A stretch of 64,000 nucleotides of DNA from Streptomyces cavernae (GCF_004023625.1 NZ_RPDJ01000002.1:248001-312000); one strand, 5' to 3'; counted from the stretch's first letter, positions 1 through 9,750 are shown. Notes: generated by a model not told the origin, from the sequence alone. Numbers and translations are program-made.

Positions 1-1295
1 GCGGAGACGAACGATGTCTCGTACGAGGAGCCGTGGACGCCCGCGGCCAGCACGGCGCCGATGATCGCGACGCCGAGCGTGCCGCCGATCTGCCGGCTGG
101 TCGAGGCGACCGCCGCCGCCACCCCGGCCTGGGACCGGGGCATCCCGGACACCGCCGTGTTGGTGATCGGCGCGTTCACGAAGCCGAAGCCGAGCCCGAA
201 GAGGACATACCCGACGACCAGTGTCACGTTCGACGTCTCGCCCTCGAACGCGGCGAACAGCACCCCGCTCGCCGTCATCGTCACACCCGCCGTCAGCAGG
301 GAGGGCCGCGGCCCGTGACTGCCGACCAGCCGCCCCGACAGCGGTGCGCACACGAACGTCATCGCCGCCATCGGCAGCATCCACAGACCCGCGGGCAGCG
401 CGCCCAGGCCCCGTACGTTCTGCAGGTACAGCGTCGACAGGAACAGGAACCCGCTGAGCGCCGCGAACGCGCTGATCGCTATCACCGTCGCCCCGCTGAA
501 CGGCGCCGACCTGAAGAAGCGCAGGTCGATGAGGGGTTCGGCGCGCCGGGGCTCGTACCACAGGATGCCCACCAGCGCGGCGAGCGCGATGCCGAAGCAG
601 GTGAGAACGGTCGGCGACGCGAGCCCCTTCTCGGGCGCGCCGATGATCCCGTACGTCAGCGAGCCCAGCAGCGCGATCACCAGCAGCTGCCCGACGGGGT
701 CGGGGCGGCGGGCCTTCGGCGCACGGGACTCGGGCACGTGGCGCCAGGTGAGCAGGAGGGCGACGACGCCGACCGGAACGTTTATCCAGAAGATCGAGCG
801 CCAGCCGACCGAGTCCACGAGCAGTCCACCGACGATCGGCCCGGCCGCCATCGAGATCCCGACGACCCCGCCCCAGACGCCGATGGCACGGGCCCGCTCG
901 CGCGGCTGGGTGAAGGTGTTGGTGATGATGGACATCGCCACCGGGTTGAGCATCGAACCGCCGACCGCCTGGACCATGCGGAAGACGACCAGCGCGTCGA
1001 GGCTGGGGGCGAGGGAGCAGAGCGCCGAGCCGGCGGTGAAGACGACCAGACCCGCCATGAAGACCTTGCGGCGTCCGATCCGGTCGGCGGTGGAGCCCGC
1101 CAGCATCAGCAGCGAGGCGAGAACCAGCGTGTACGCGTCGATCGTCCACTGCAGGCCCGAGACGCTCGCGTCCAGGTCTTTCTGGAGCGCGGGCAGGGCG
1201 ACGTTCAGCACCGTGTTGTCGAGGCTCACGATCAGCAGGCTCATGCAGCAGATCGCGAGCACCAGCATGCGTCGGCGAGAGCTGAGCTCGGGCAT
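1..1295 (-). CDS. DHA2-type MFS multidrug exporter (3' end outside window)
   Basis: Proton-driven drug exporter of the inner membrane, EmrB/QacA (14-TM) group. The reverse strand reads without interruption from ATG at 1295 (MPELSSRRRMLVLAIC). The first helix is followed by SLDNTVLNVALPAL, the DHA2 signature around motif D1. Motif A appears as GSTADRIGRRKVF and motif C-like text as GGVVGISMAAGPIVGG. About 431 residues are visible; the C-terminal helices lie beyond base 1. No good ribosome site precedes the ATG, so a start at ATG 1268 is possible. It diverges from dusB with under 100 bp between them. The substrate cannot be told from sequence. Confidence 0.9.
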   Translation of the reverse strand, partial: MPELSSRRRMLVLAICCMSLLIVSLDNTVLNVALPALQKDLDASVSGLQWTIDAYTLVLASLLMLAGSTADRIGRRKVFMAGLVVFTAGSALCSLAPSLDALVVFRMVQAVGGSMLNPVAMSIITNTFTQPRERARAIGVWGGVVGISMAAGPIVGGLLVDSVGWRSIFWINVPVGVVALLLTWRHVPESRAPKARRPDPVGQLLVIALLGSLTYGIIGAPEKGLASPTVLTCFGIALAALVGILWYEPRRAEPLIDLRFFRSAPFSGATVIAISAFAALSGFLFLSTLYLQNVRGLGALPAGLWMLPMAAMTFVCAPLSGRLVGSHGPRPSLLTAGVTMTASGVLFAAFEGETSNVTLVVGYVLFGLGFGFVNAPITNTAVSGMPRSQAGVAAAVASTSRQIGGTLGVAIIGAVLAAGVHGSSYETSFVS

Positions 1296-1391
1296 GCGGC
1301 CATGGTACGCCGGTATCGATAGTGCGCCTAACTAATGAGTGTGGCGAGTTATTCGCGTCGGGCACCTCCCGGCGTACGTGACAATGGAGGA

Positions 1392-2558
1392 ATGTCCACG
1401 CCCACCTCGTCCGCCCCATACTCGCTGAATCCGACGCTGCAGGTCGGCCCGCACACCGTGGCGCCGCCCGTCGTTCTCGCCCCCATGGCGGGGATCACCA
1501 ACGCGCCGTTCCGCTCGCTGTGCCGGGAGTTCTCCGGCGGCAAGGGGCTGTTCGTCAGCGAGATGATCACCACCCGGGCACTGGTGGAGCGCAACGAGAA
1601 GACGATGCAGCTGGTCCACTTCGACGCGAGCGAGACCCCGCGGTCGATCCAGCTGTACGGCGTCGACCCGGCGACGGTCGGCAAGGCGGTGCGCATGATC
1701 GCCGAGGAGGACCTCGCCGACCACATCGACCTCAACTTCGGCTGCCCCGTGCCGAAGGTCACCCGCAAGGGCGGCGGCTCGGCGCTCCCGTACAAGCGGA
1801 ACCTGCTGCGGGCGATCCTGCGGGAGGCCGTGAGCGGGGCCGGGGACCTGCCCGTGACGATGAAGATGCGCAAGGGCATCGACGACGACCACATCACCTA
1901 CCTCGACGCCGGCCGGATCGCCGTCGAGGAGGGAGTCACGTCCATCGCGCTGCACGGGCGGACGGCCGCACAGCACTACGGCGGCACCGCGGACTGGGAC
2001 GCCATCGCCCGGCTGAAGGAGCACGTGCCGGAGATCCCCGTGCTCGGCAACGGCGACATCTGGTCCGCCGAGGACGCGGTGCGGATGGTGCGCGAGACCG
2101 GGTGCGACGGAGTGGTCGTGGGCCGCGGCTGCCTGGGCCGGCCCTGGCTGTTCGCGGATCTGGTGGCCGCGTTCGAGGGGCGGCCCGACGGCGTCATGCG
2201 CCCGAGTCTGCGCGAGGTCGCCGACGTCATGGTCCGGCACGCCACCCTGCTCGGCGAGTGGATCGGTGACGAGTCCCGCGGGGTCATCGACTTCCGCAAG
2301 CACGTCGCCTGGTACCTGAAGGGCTTCGCGGTCGGCTCCGAGATGCGCAAGCGCCTCGCGATCACCTCCTCGCTGGCCGAACTGCGGGCGGGACTGGACG
2401 AGTTGAACCTCGACCAGCCCTGGCCCACCGGCGCCGACGGGCCCCGTGGCCGGACCTCCGGCAACAACCGGGTGGTACTGCCGGACGGCTGGCTGAAGGA
2501 CCCGTACGACTGCGCCGGCATCGGCGAGGACGCGGAGCTGGACACCTCCGGCGGCTGA
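1392..2558 (+). CDS. dusB: tRNA-dihydrouridine synthase
   Basis: FMN enzyme that reduces uridine to dihydrouridine in the D-loop of tRNA. The TIM barrel begins at VVLAPMAGITNAPFR (near residue 25). The catalytic cysteine is in NFGCPVPKVTRKGGGSAL, and the FMN phosphate site is in LGNGDIW and VVVGRGCLGRPWLF. The 388-residue length fits actinobacterial DusB. The frame is open back to an ATG at 1335. I prefer ATG 1392 because conserved sequence begins soon after it, although the GGAGGA just upstream is only one base away, so the exact start is uncertain. It faces the sulfatase gene at 2616. Confidence 0.92.
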   Translation: MSTPTSSAPYSLNPTLQVGPHTVAPPVVLAPMAGITNAPFRSLCREFSGGKGLFVSEMITTRALVERNEKTMQLVHFDASETPRSIQLYGVDPATVGKAVRMIAEEDLADHIDLNFGCPVPKVTRKGGGSALPYKRNLLRAILREAVSGAGDLPVTMKMRKGIDDDHITYLDAGRIAVEEGVTSIALHGRTAAQHYGGTADWDAIARLKEHVPEIPVLGNGDIWSAEDAVRMVRETGCDGVVVGRGCLGRPWLFADLVAAFEGRPDGVMRPSLREVADVMVRHATLLGEWIGDESRGVIDFRKHVAWYLKGFAVGSEMRKRLAITSSLAELRAGLDELNLDQPWPTGADGPRGRTSGNNRVVLPDGWLKDPYDCAGIGEDAELDTSGG

Positions 2559-2615
2559 TCGACCCCGGGGCTCGGGCTGATCCGTGCCAGGCTCGGCTGT
2601 TCCCTACCGGGCTCG

Positions 2616-4724
2616 TCAGCCCTTCGACGGGCTCGACGGGCTCGACGGGCTCGACGGGCTCGATGGGCTTGACGGGGTGGAGCCGTACGCCGTCAGGAAG
2701 CGGTCGCGGAAGTCACTCATCTTCCACACGGGCGCGTCCTTCGCGGGCTTCAGACCGTCGGACCAGTTCCAGTCGGCGATCTTGTCGAACACCTCGGGGT
2801 CCTTCGCGACGATCGAGACCGGGACGTCACGGCTGGCCCGGCTGCCGCTGACCGAGGCCATCGGCTGGTGGTCGCCGAGGACGATGAGCACGGTGTCGTC
2901 ATTGCCGTACCGGACCAGGTAATCCATGAGGCTGGTCATCGAGTACTGGATGGACTTGCCGTACTCCTCCTTCACCTTCGTGGAGTCGTAGAAGACGTCC
3001 TCCGGGTCCTTGCCCGCCTCCGCGATGCTCTCGTAGATCGATCCGTCGCCGACCTGGTCCTGCGGGACCGTCTTGGGGAGCGGTGCCCACGGCTGGTGGC
3101 TGGAGGTCAGGATGATCGTCGACATCAGCGGCTTGTCCTGCTTCCTGCCGTGCTCCAGCCGCTCGAACGCGGTCAGCGCGTACTGGTCGGGCATGGTCGA
3201 CCAGCTGAACTTCGGCCCCTTGTACCCGAGGTCGCGGGAGTCGTAGACCTTGTCGATGCCGTAGAACTTGCCCTCCGGCCACTCCTTCTGGACGCCCGGC
3301 ATGACGCCGACCGTGCGCCAGGCGCCCGTCTTCTTGAAGGCGCTGGGCAGGGTGAGGTGGTCCCCGGCGGTGACCGTGCGGTAGCGGTTCTGGTTGTCGA
3401 TCCACAGGCCCGACAGGAACGTGGAGTGGCCCAGCCAGCTGTTGCCGCCGTAAGTCGCCGAGGTCAGCCAGCCGCTCTTCGCGGCGAACCCGGCCGCGCG
3501 CAGTTCCTCCGTCTTGTCGTCGAGGGTGGCGTCAACGCCCGGCGACATGATCGGGTCCTCCACCGCGCTGCGGCCGTAGCTCTCGATGAAGGTGATCATC
3601 ATGTCCTTGCCGCGCAGATCGGTCAGCAGCTGATCGGGCGGGGTGTTGGCGAACTTGTCCTTCTTCGCCTCCCTCGCGAACTCCGCCTCGTCCTTCAGCG
3701 TCGCCTTCACGCGCTCCCAGCGGTTGTCGACGGCCCCGGCCGCGGTCCGGGCGGCGACCGGCATGCCGGGCAGGAGCTGGATGCCGAGCGTGGAGCAGAC
3801 GAACCACACCGTGCCGGCGATCAGCGTCGTGCGGGTCACCGTGACGGGGTGCCGGGCCAGGATGTTGCTGAGCCGGACGACGGACAGTGTCGTCAGGGTG
3901 AGCACCAGGACGATGAGCGCGATGACCGCGATCACGACGCCGACCGTGGCCGCCTCGCTCAATGAGTCCTCGAGGTAGGACTTGGCGTCGTCGAACAGGA
4001 CCCAGTCCAGGACGATGTTGAAGCCGCGGCCGAGGAACTGGTTGAAGCCGATGTCGAGCAGGTTCAGTATCACGAGCACGCCCAGGCCGAGGCCCGCGAT
4101 CGCCGCGACGATCAGCCGGGGCTTCCGGGGCATCACCATCACCACGGCCGCACCGAAGATCGCCTCGCCCGGGATCCGCAGGAACGTCTCGGGCTGGAAG
4201 CCGGCCTCGTTGTTCGGCATGAGCAGCGCGAACAGCACCAGCGTGGCGGCGAGGGCGTTGACGGCCCAGGAGATGTTGCGCGCCGCGACGGGGTGCTTCA
4301 CACGCCAGGCCCGCACGCCTTTCTGTCGCTTCTCCTGCGGCTGCTCGGCCTGCTGTTCCGCCTTCTGGTCCGCCTGCTGCTCGGCCTTCTGGGCCTCCGG
4401 CTGCTTGGCCTTCTGCGGCTCGGCCGCCTCCTGCGGTTCTTCCTGCTGCTCCTCGGCCTGAGGCGGGCCGGCGGTGTCGCCTGCGGGAGCGGTGCGGTCG
4501 GCGGACGAGGCGTCGTCGGCGTGCGTCCTGTCGGCGGGGGAGGGTGCCTCGGCGGGGGCGGGCTCCTTGACCTCGGCAGCCTCGGCAGCCTCGGTGACTT
4601 CGGCGGCTTCGGCGACGTCGGGAACCTCCGCGGTGTCGTCCGCCGTGGAGGCGTTCTCCCGGGCTGCCGCGGTGGCCGCCTCATCCGTGTTCGGCTGTTG
4701 GCGCGAGCGCGTGTATTGCGGCAC
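2616..4724 (-). CDS. Membrane-anchored sulfatase / lipoteichoic-acid-synthase-like protein
   Basis: Alkaline-phosphatase-superfamily enzyme with an extracytoplasmic catalytic domain, probably transferring or cleaving phosphoglycerol or a similar surface group. GTG 4724 is chosen because GGAAGG stands nine bases before it. The 702 residues read as a cytoplasmic Ala/Glu/Lys/Gln-rich tail to about residue 145 (repeats such as QKAEQQADQKAEQQAEQ), then about five membrane helices, then the sulfatase fold from IESYGRSAVEDP. Later motifs include SATYGGNSWLGHSTFLSG, ILTSSHQPWAPL and VLGDHQPM. It ends in an SPS repeat tail. The catalytic nucleophile is not obvious from the motif alone. The real substrate is unknown. 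Confidence 0.82.
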   Translation of the reverse strand: MPQYTRSRQQPNTDEAATAAARENASTADDTAEVPDVAEAAEVTEAAEAAEVKEPAPAEAPSPADRTHADDASSADRTAPAGDTAGPPQAEEQQEEPQEAAEPQKAKQPEAQKAEQQADQKAEQQAEQPQEKRQKGVRAWRVKHPVAARNISWAVNALAATLVLFALLMPNNEAGFQPETFLRIPGEAIFGAAVVMVMPRKPRLIVAAIAGLGLGVLVILNLLDIGFNQFLGRGFNIVLDWVLFDDAKSYLEDSLSEAATVGVVIAVIALIVLVLTLTTLSVVRLSNILARHPVTVTRTTLIAGTVWFVCSTLGIQLLPGMPVAARTAAGAVDNRWERVKATLKDEAEFAREAKKDKFANTPPDQLLTDLRGKDMMITFIESYGRSAVEDPIMSPGVDATLDDKTEELRAAGFAAKSGWLTSATYGGNSWLGHSTFLSGLWIDNQNRYRTVTAGDHLTLPSAFKKTGAWRTVGVMPGVQKEWPEGKFYGIDKVYDSRDLGYKGPKFSWSTMPDQYALTAFERLEHGRKQDKPLMSTIILTSSHQPWAPLPKTVPQDQVGDGSIYESIAEAGKDPEDVFYDSTKVKEEYGKSIQYSMTSLMDYLVRYGNDDTVLIVLGDHQPMASVSGSRASRDVPVSIVAKDPEVFDKIADWNWSDGLKPAKDAPVWKMSDFRDRFLTAYGSTPSSPSSPSSPSSPSSPSKG
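2622..2676. repeat. 9-bp tandem repeat inside the sulfatase 3' end
   Basis: About six copies of the unit ctcgacggg lie head to tail, the last two diverged (ctcgatggg, cttgacggg). They fall in frame in the reverse-strand gene and encode its Ser-Pro-Ser tail, so copy number changes would lengthen or shorten the tail by three residues each. Confidence 0.85.
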
Positions 4725-4868
4725 CCCGATGGTCCTTCCGTACGACGCCGGTGACGGTGGGCGGGCCCGGCTGGGGTGGCCACGGCCGCCGTCAACCCGT
4801 ACGGCGGCCCCACGGCCTGCGTTCAAAGCTGGAGTGATGCATACGCACCTGATGCGAAGTGTTTACCT

Positions 4869-6812
4869 TTACGCGCCGCCCACCGCCGTGAGCAGCGCCA
4901 ACGGAGTGGCCGCCGCACGTGATCCGCGGACGCACGCGTGCGGGTACGGCACCGGTTCGCGACGCGTGTCGCGACCGTACCCGGCGAGCACCTCCGGCAG
5001 CCGGTGACCGGACGCCGTCGCCGCGTCCACCAGCGCGTGCGCCACCGTCCGCGCCTCGTCGTGCAGCCCGTAGCGGGCGAGGCCCAGCGCGATCAGCGCG
5101 TTGTCGTGCGGCCAGACCGAGCCGCGGTGGTACGACAGCGGGTGGTACGCCGACTGCCCGGAGGCCAGCGTGCGCACGCCCCAGCCGGAGAAGAAGTCGG
5201 GCTCGAGGAGCCGTCGGCCGACCGCCTCCCCGTACTCCTTGTCCAGCAGCCCCGACCACAGCAGATGACCGGCGTCCGAGGCGAGCGCGTCCAGACGGTT
5301 GCCCTCGCCGTCCAGTGCGAGCGCCGGGAACTCCCGGTCCGCCATCCAGAAGTCGCGCTGGAAACGGTCCCGCAGATCGGCCGCCGCCTGCTCCAGCAGT
5401 TGGGCGTAGACGTCGTCGCCCCAGACCGTGCGGGCCACCGTGGCGGTCCGGCGCAGCGCGTCGTAGGCGTACCCCTGTGCGCCCGCCGCGAGTACCGCCC
5501 CGCCGGCCCGTGTGCCGTCGGAGGCGCAGATGGCGCCGGGGGAGTCCTTCCAGTTCTGGTTGGCGAGCCCGCCCTCGTCGGCGCGGTAGACGAGATAGCC
5601 GCGCGAGGTCAGGCCGCCGTGGTCCAGCATCCACTCGACCGCGGCCCGTGCGTGTGACTCCAAACGGCGGGCGAGGCCGGTGTCCCCGGTCTGTTCGGTG
5701 TACGCGCCGAGGAGCACCAGGAACAGCGGGGTCGAGTCGACCGAGCCGTAGTAACGCCCGTACGGCACCTGTCCGAAGTGCGCCAGTTCGCCGTGCCGGA
5801 CCTCGTGCACGATCTTGCCCGGCTGGGCCACCATGCCCCTGCCGGTCGCTCCGGGCGCTCCGGCCTGCGTGGCGGCGAGCGCGAGGATCGTGGCCGCGGC
5901 CGACCGCGGCCGGTACGGCAGCATGAACAGCGAGGCCAGCAGGGCGTCCCGGCCGAGCAGCGCGAGGAACCACGGGACCCCGGCCGCGGGTACGCGCAGG
6001 TCCTCGCCGTCCGGCCCGGTCGCGGGCACCTGCAGCACCGCCAGGTCCGCGAGCCCCCGCGCGCACACGGCGGCGAGCTCCCGCCAGCCCGTCGGGAAGG
6101 CGACACCCTCCGCGAACTCGCCCTCACGGGCCTGGATGCGCTCCATGACGTCGGCGGGGGAGCGGGGCATCCGGGGTTGCGGCGTGCCGTGCGGGCGGGC
6201 CGCCACCCGCAGCGTCACCTCGGCCGAACCGTGCGGCTGGAGCTCCAGCGTCCACACCAGCCGGCGGGCACCGGTGCCGGTCTCCTCGACGTTGTCCGGG
6301 GCGGGCTCGGCGGTGACCGTGGTGGATGAGGTCCACTCGCCTCGTCGGTACCGGAACTCCACGCCGTCGTCGAGTACTTGGCGGGTGCGCACGGTGCCGG
6401 ACTTGACGTACGTACGGTGGTCCGAACGCAGCTCGAACTGGTCGGTGAAGTCCACGTCGACGGTGAGGGCGATCCGTACCGTCGTCGGCGTCGGACGGTT
6501 GCCGGTCACCCGCAGGGTCTCCACCAACCCGCCTTCCGCGACGGCCTGTTCGCGGAACAGGGTGTACGCGGGCGGTTCCTGCCGGCCGCCGCGCGGCACC
6601 AGCACACACCGCGCGGTGTCCCCGTCCGAGACCGGCGCCAGGGTCTCCGGCACGGCCCCGTCGACCGTCAGCTGCCAGCGGCTGAGGTGGCGGGCGTCCC
6701 GTACGAAGAGACCGTCCGGTGCGCCGGAGCCGCGCACCCCGCTGATGTCGCCGCTGTCGCCGACGCTGGCGAACGTTCCGCCGTGCACAAGCAGATGGTG
6801 TCGGTCCGTCAT
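4869..6812 (-). CDS. Glycogen-debranching-type glycosidase (GDE N-terminal domain protein)
   Basis: Cytoplasmic alpha-glycosidase of the amylo-alpha-1,6-glucosidase kind, 647 residues. The N-terminal beta-sandwich (about 1-230) starts with GDISGVRGSGAPDGLFVRD, as in GDE N-terminal domains. An (alpha/alpha)6 barrel follows, with AAGVPWFLALLGRDALLASL and YHRGSVWPHDNALIALGL, which carry the acidic catalytic candidates. The ATG overlaps the stop of the upstream glycosidase by four bases (ATGA, 6809-6812), so the two are translationally coupled. The ROK regulator on the other side of the divergent promoter suggests sugar-controlled expression. The precise glucan or glycoside substrate is not shown. 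Confidence 0.85.
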   Translation of the reverse strand: MTDRHHLLVHGGTFASVGDSGDISGVRGSGAPDGLFVRDARHLSRWQLTVDGAVPETLAPVSDGDTARCVLVPRGGRQEPPAYTLFREQAVAEGGLVETLRVTGNRPTPTTVRIALTVDVDFTDQFELRSDHRTYVKSGTVRTRQVLDDGVEFRYRRGEWTSSTTVTAEPAPDNVEETGTGARRLVWTLELQPHGSAEVTLRVAARPHGTPQPRMPRSPADVMERIQAREGEFAEGVAFPTGWRELAAVCARGLADLAVLQVPATGPDGEDLRVPAAGVPWFLALLGRDALLASLFMLPYRPRSAAATILALAATQAGAPGATGRGMVAQPGKIVHEVRHGELAHFGQVPYGRYYGSVDSTPLFLVLLGAYTEQTGDTGLARRLESHARAAVEWMLDHGGLTSRGYLVYRADEGGLANQNWKDSPGAICASDGTRAGGAVLAAGAQGYAYDALRRTATVARTVWGDDVYAQLLEQAAADLRDRFQRDFWMADREFPALALDGEGNRLDALASDAGHLLWSGLLDKEYGEAVGRRLLEPDFFSGWGVRTLASGQSAYHPLSYHRGSVWPHDNALIALGLARYGLHDEARTVAHALVDAATASGHRLPEVLAGYGRDTRREPVPYPHACVRGSRAAATPLALLTAVGGA

Positions 6813-8218
6813 CGCCGTTCCCCTCCCCTGTCACTCGGGTCGAAAGTGCCGAAACGCGCGGGGGACAGCCCGCCCCCGAAGGGTTCGCTGAGCAGGTCGA
6901 GGGTGAGCGCGGCGGTCCAGCTGAAGCCGCGCGCACCACAGGCCTCACCGGTGTACGGGTCCACGTACTCCGCGAACCCGGACTCCTCGGCGGTCCTGAC
7001 CATCGAACCGCGCAGCGTGTCCGCCTGCGCGTGCTCGCCGTGCAGCCTGAGGCCGCGTTCCAGCAGCCAGTTGACGTTGAACCAGGCGGGCCCGCGCCAG
7101 TACCGGTGCCGGTCGAAGGCGTGCCCGGTGAGGTCGTAGCTCGGCACCAGCCGGGCGACGCCGCCGAGCCCGAAGCGGGGCCCGCGCAGGGTCCGGACGA
7201 GGGCGGCGGCGATGTCGGGCGGCAGCGCGGGCAGCACCAGCGGGACCAGCCCGGCGACACCGCGCTCGGGAATCAGACCGCCGTCGAGCACGTCCCGGCA
7301 GAGGAACATCCCCTCCGCCGGGTCCCACAGCCGCTCCACCAGCGCGGCCGTGAGGCGTTCCGCACGGGCGTGCCGGGCCGTGCCGGGGGCGCCCAGCTCC
7401 GCGGCGATCCGGGCCAGCGCGTGCTCGGAGGCGATGAGCAGGGCGTTGAACGCGGGGTCCTCGACCGCGAACTCCCCTGCGCCGTCCGCGTAGCCCCGGT
7501 CCCGGTAGTCCGTCGCCAGCCGGACGTAACGGCCGTAGTCGAGGTCGGTGGGCCGGTCCTCGGCGTCGCCGTGGTCGAGGTCCGCGCGCTGGAAGGAGTG
7601 CCGGGCGGCCGGGGTGACCCGGGACAGCGGCGCGTCCCAGGACGGGGCGTTGTCCATGCCCTGCTCCCAGGGGTGCACCACCGAGACGAGCCCGCCGCCG
7701 CCGAGGTCACGGCGGTGCAGCAGATAGCGGTGCCAGGCCGCGAGCTTCGGATAGACGCGGGGCAGGAAGGAACGCGCCCGGGACAGCCCCGGGTCGGCCA
7801 GGTGGACCAGCCAGGCGGCCAGCGCGTGCACCGGCGGCTGGACGATCCCGGAGGTCTGCGTGGTGCGGGGCGCCCCGGCCGCCCGGCCCGCCTTGGCCGA
7901 ACGCCAGAAGTCGGGGCTGGGAAAATAGGCGTCGAGCGGGACGGAGGGGTTGAACACGATGTGCGGGATCCGGCCGTCGCCCCACTGGGCGGCGAGCAGT
8001 GTCTCCAGTTCCACCTGCGCCCGCAGTGGCGACAGGTGCCGCAGCCCTATCGCGATGAACGCCGAGTCCCAGGACCACTGGTGTGGGTACAGGCTCCGTG
8101 ACGGCACGGTGGACGAGCCCGTCCAGTTGCCGTTCAGCACGCGGGCTGCCTTGCCCATGAGGCGCGGCGGCGCGGTGAGGACCGTACGGTCCAGGGTCGG
8201 CCGGGCGGTGCGGTACAC
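6809..8218 (-). CDS. MGH1/GH63-like glycoside hydrolase
   Basis: Cytoplasmic (alpha/alpha)6-barrel glycosidase, 469 residues, resembling bacterial mannosylglycerate and glucosylglycerate hydrolases. Seen: PHQWSWDSAFIAIGLRHL near residue 50, ISO-type loop text GDGRIPHIVFN, EQGMDNAPSWD in the middle and GPAWFNVNWLLERGL towards the end. GTG 8218 is chosen because AGGGGAG sits seven bases upstream. The frame is open further upstream, but that part has no conserved sequence. It is the first gene of a two-gene operon with the debranching-type enzyme (ATGA overlap) and diverges from the ROK gene. Glucosylglycerate is a plausible substrate by family, not by proof. Confidence 0.82.
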   Translation of the reverse strand: MYRTARPTLDRTVLTAPPRLMGKAARVLNGNWTGSSTVPSRSLYPHQWSWDSAFIAIGLRHLSPLRAQVELETLLAAQWGDGRIPHIVFNPSVPLDAYFPSPDFWRSAKAGRAAGAPRTTQTSGIVQPPVHALAAWLVHLADPGLSRARSFLPRVYPKLAAWHRYLLHRRDLGGGGLVSVVHPWEQGMDNAPSWDAPLSRVTPAARHSFQRADLDHGDAEDRPTDLDYGRYVRLATDYRDRGYADGAGEFAVEDPAFNALLIASEHALARIAAELGAPGTARHARAERLTAALVERLWDPAEGMFLCRDVLDGGLIPERGVAGLVPLVLPALPPDIAAALVRTLRGPRFGLGGVARLVPSYDLTGHAFDRHRYWRGPAWFNVNWLLERGLRLHGEHAQADTLRGSMVRTAEESGFAEYVDPYTGEACGARGFSWTAALTLDLLSEPFGGGLSPARFGTFDPSDRGGERR

Positions 8219-8344
8219 GCGGGTTCTCCCCTTGCCGCGGCGGGCCGTGTCCGGCCCGCGGGTCTGGTGTGTGCCGGTCGGGTATGCGCCGGTTCCGGAT
8301 CCGCCAGTTCCACACCTGGCCAGTTCCGTAATCGGCATCCGGCA

Positions 8345-8381
8345 GTTACGTCTATTTAACATGCAAAACCCAGGATGTAAC
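8345..8381. promoter_or_regulatory. Inverted repeat in divergent glycosidase/ROK promoter (putative operator)
   Basis: The arms GTTACGTC (8345-8352) and GATGTAAC (8374-8381) are inverted copies with one mismatch, 21 bp apart. They sit in the 192-bp gap between the divergent glycosidase operon and the ROK gene. The region is AT-rich for this genome (tctatttaacatgcaaaac). A ROK repressor commonly binds beside its own gene, so an autoregulatory site is inferred. Confidence 0.45.
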
Positions 8382-8410
8382 GCACGTTTGATGAACACAA
8401 GGGGGTGCTC

Positions 8411-9613
8411 ATGACGGCGAGGGCTTCCGGCCAGGCGAGTGCGGGAGAGCTGTTGCAGCTGGTGCGCAGCGGGCGGGCCACGACCCGTGGGGCGCTCCAG
8501 CGGGCGACCGGACTCTCCCGGGCCACGGTCGGCCAGCGACTGGACCGGCTCTTCCGCGCGGGCTGGCTGCGCGAGGGCGCCGGGGGCCCGGTGGACTCCC
8601 CGCTCGGCGGGCGCCCGGCGATGACGCTGGAGTTCGACGACGCGCATGCCGTCGTCCTCGCCGCGGACCTGGACACCCGGCACGCCCGCGCCGCGGTCCT
8701 CACCCTGACCGGCGAGATCCTGGCCGAACAGCACGATGCCCTGCTCATCGACGACGGCCCCGAGGCGGTCCTCGGCGAGCTGGGCCGCTGGTTCGCGGAG
8801 CTCCTGCGGAAGTCGGCGGCCGCGCCCGGCAGTGTGTGCGGCATCGGCCTCGCCGTGCCCGGTCCGGTGGACAGCGAGACCGGCCGGGTGGTGCAGCCGC
8901 CGATCATGCCCGGCTGGGACGGCTACGACATACGCTCTCGCCTCGCCCGCGCCTTCACCGAGCACACCGGCGGGCCGGCGGTCCCCGTTCTGGTCGACAA
9001 CGACGCCAACCTCATGGCCTACGGGGAGCAGCGTGTCTTGTACCCCGACTGCTCGGCGCTCGTGCTGGTGAAGGTCTCCACCGGCATCGGCGCGGGGGTG
9101 ATCGTCGACGGGACCGTATACCGGGGCATCGACGGCGGGGCGGGCGACATCGGGCACATCCGGGTGGGTGCCGAGGCGCTGTGCCGGTGCGGTTCGTACG
9201 GCTGTCTGGCCGCTGTCGCCAGTGGCGGCGCGGTCGCCCGCCGGCTCGCCGCGCAGGGCGTGCCCGCCGCGTCCGGCTCGGACGTGCGGGACCTGCTGGC
9301 GGCCGGCCATCCCGAGGCCGCGGCCCTGGCCCGGGAGGCCGGACGGCAGGTCGGTGACGTCCTGGCGACCGTGGTGACCCTGCTCAACCCCGGAGTCCTG
9401 GTGATCGCGGGGGACCTGGCCGGAACCCCGTTCCTCACGGGTGTCCGGGAGCTGCTGTACCAGCGGGCGCTCCCGCGCTCCACCGCGAGACTGGACGTGG
9501 TCACGTCCCGTCTCGGGGAACAGGCGGGGTTGGTAGGGGCCGGTGCGCTGGTGGTGGAGCACCTCTACGCACCGGAACGGGTGGAGGAGCGCCTGGCGGC
9601 GCTCGGGGTCTGA
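8411..9613 (+). CDS. ROK-family transcriptional regulator
   Basis: Sugar-responsive repressor, 400 residues. The winged helix-turn-helix lies at about 12-60 (TTRGALQRATGLSRATVGQR). The ROK actin-fold follows: DLDTRHARAAVLTLTGE (phosphate loop 1), GIGLAVPGPVDSETG, VLVDNDANLMAYGE, KVSTGIGAGVIVDG and GGAGDIGHIRV. The ROK zinc motif is reduced to LCRCGSYGCLAAVASG. ATG 8411 is preferred over GTG 8405 because AGGGGG stands five bases before it. The divergent glycosidase pair is its likely target. Confidence 0.9.
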   Translation: MTARASGQASAGELLQLVRSGRATTRGALQRATGLSRATVGQRLDRLFRAGWLREGAGGPVDSPLGGRPAMTLEFDDAHAVVLAADLDTRHARAAVLTLTGEILAEQHDALLIDDGPEAVLGELGRWFAELLRKSAAAPGSVCGIGLAVPGPVDSETGRVVQPPIMPGWDGYDIRSRLARAFTEHTGGPAVPVLVDNDANLMAYGEQRVLYPDCSALVLVKVSTGIGAGVIVDGTVYRGIDGGAGDIGHIRVGAEALCRCGSYGCLAAVASGGAVARRLAAQGVPAASGSDVRDLLAAGHPEAAALAREAGRQVGDVLATVVTLLNPGVLVIAGDLAGTPFLTGVRELLYQRALPRSTARLDVVTSRLGEQAGLVGAGALVVEHLYAPERVEERLAALGV

Positions 9614-9750
9614 GGCGTGGTGTGAGGGTGTGTCCCTCCGAGCTCTTCGGCCCGGTATGTGTCCTGCGTGTGACGAGGTCGCGTCCTCGTCCGCATGGTG
9701 AAACCCGCCCAGTCGAAGTAGCGTGATTCTCGCCACCCCTGATTGGGGTT

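Noticed and set aside
6809..9736. 975-residue glycosidase extending across the ROK gene
   Set aside because: Conserved sequence begins only after GTG 8218, which has a ribosome site; upstream text is antisense to the ROK gene.
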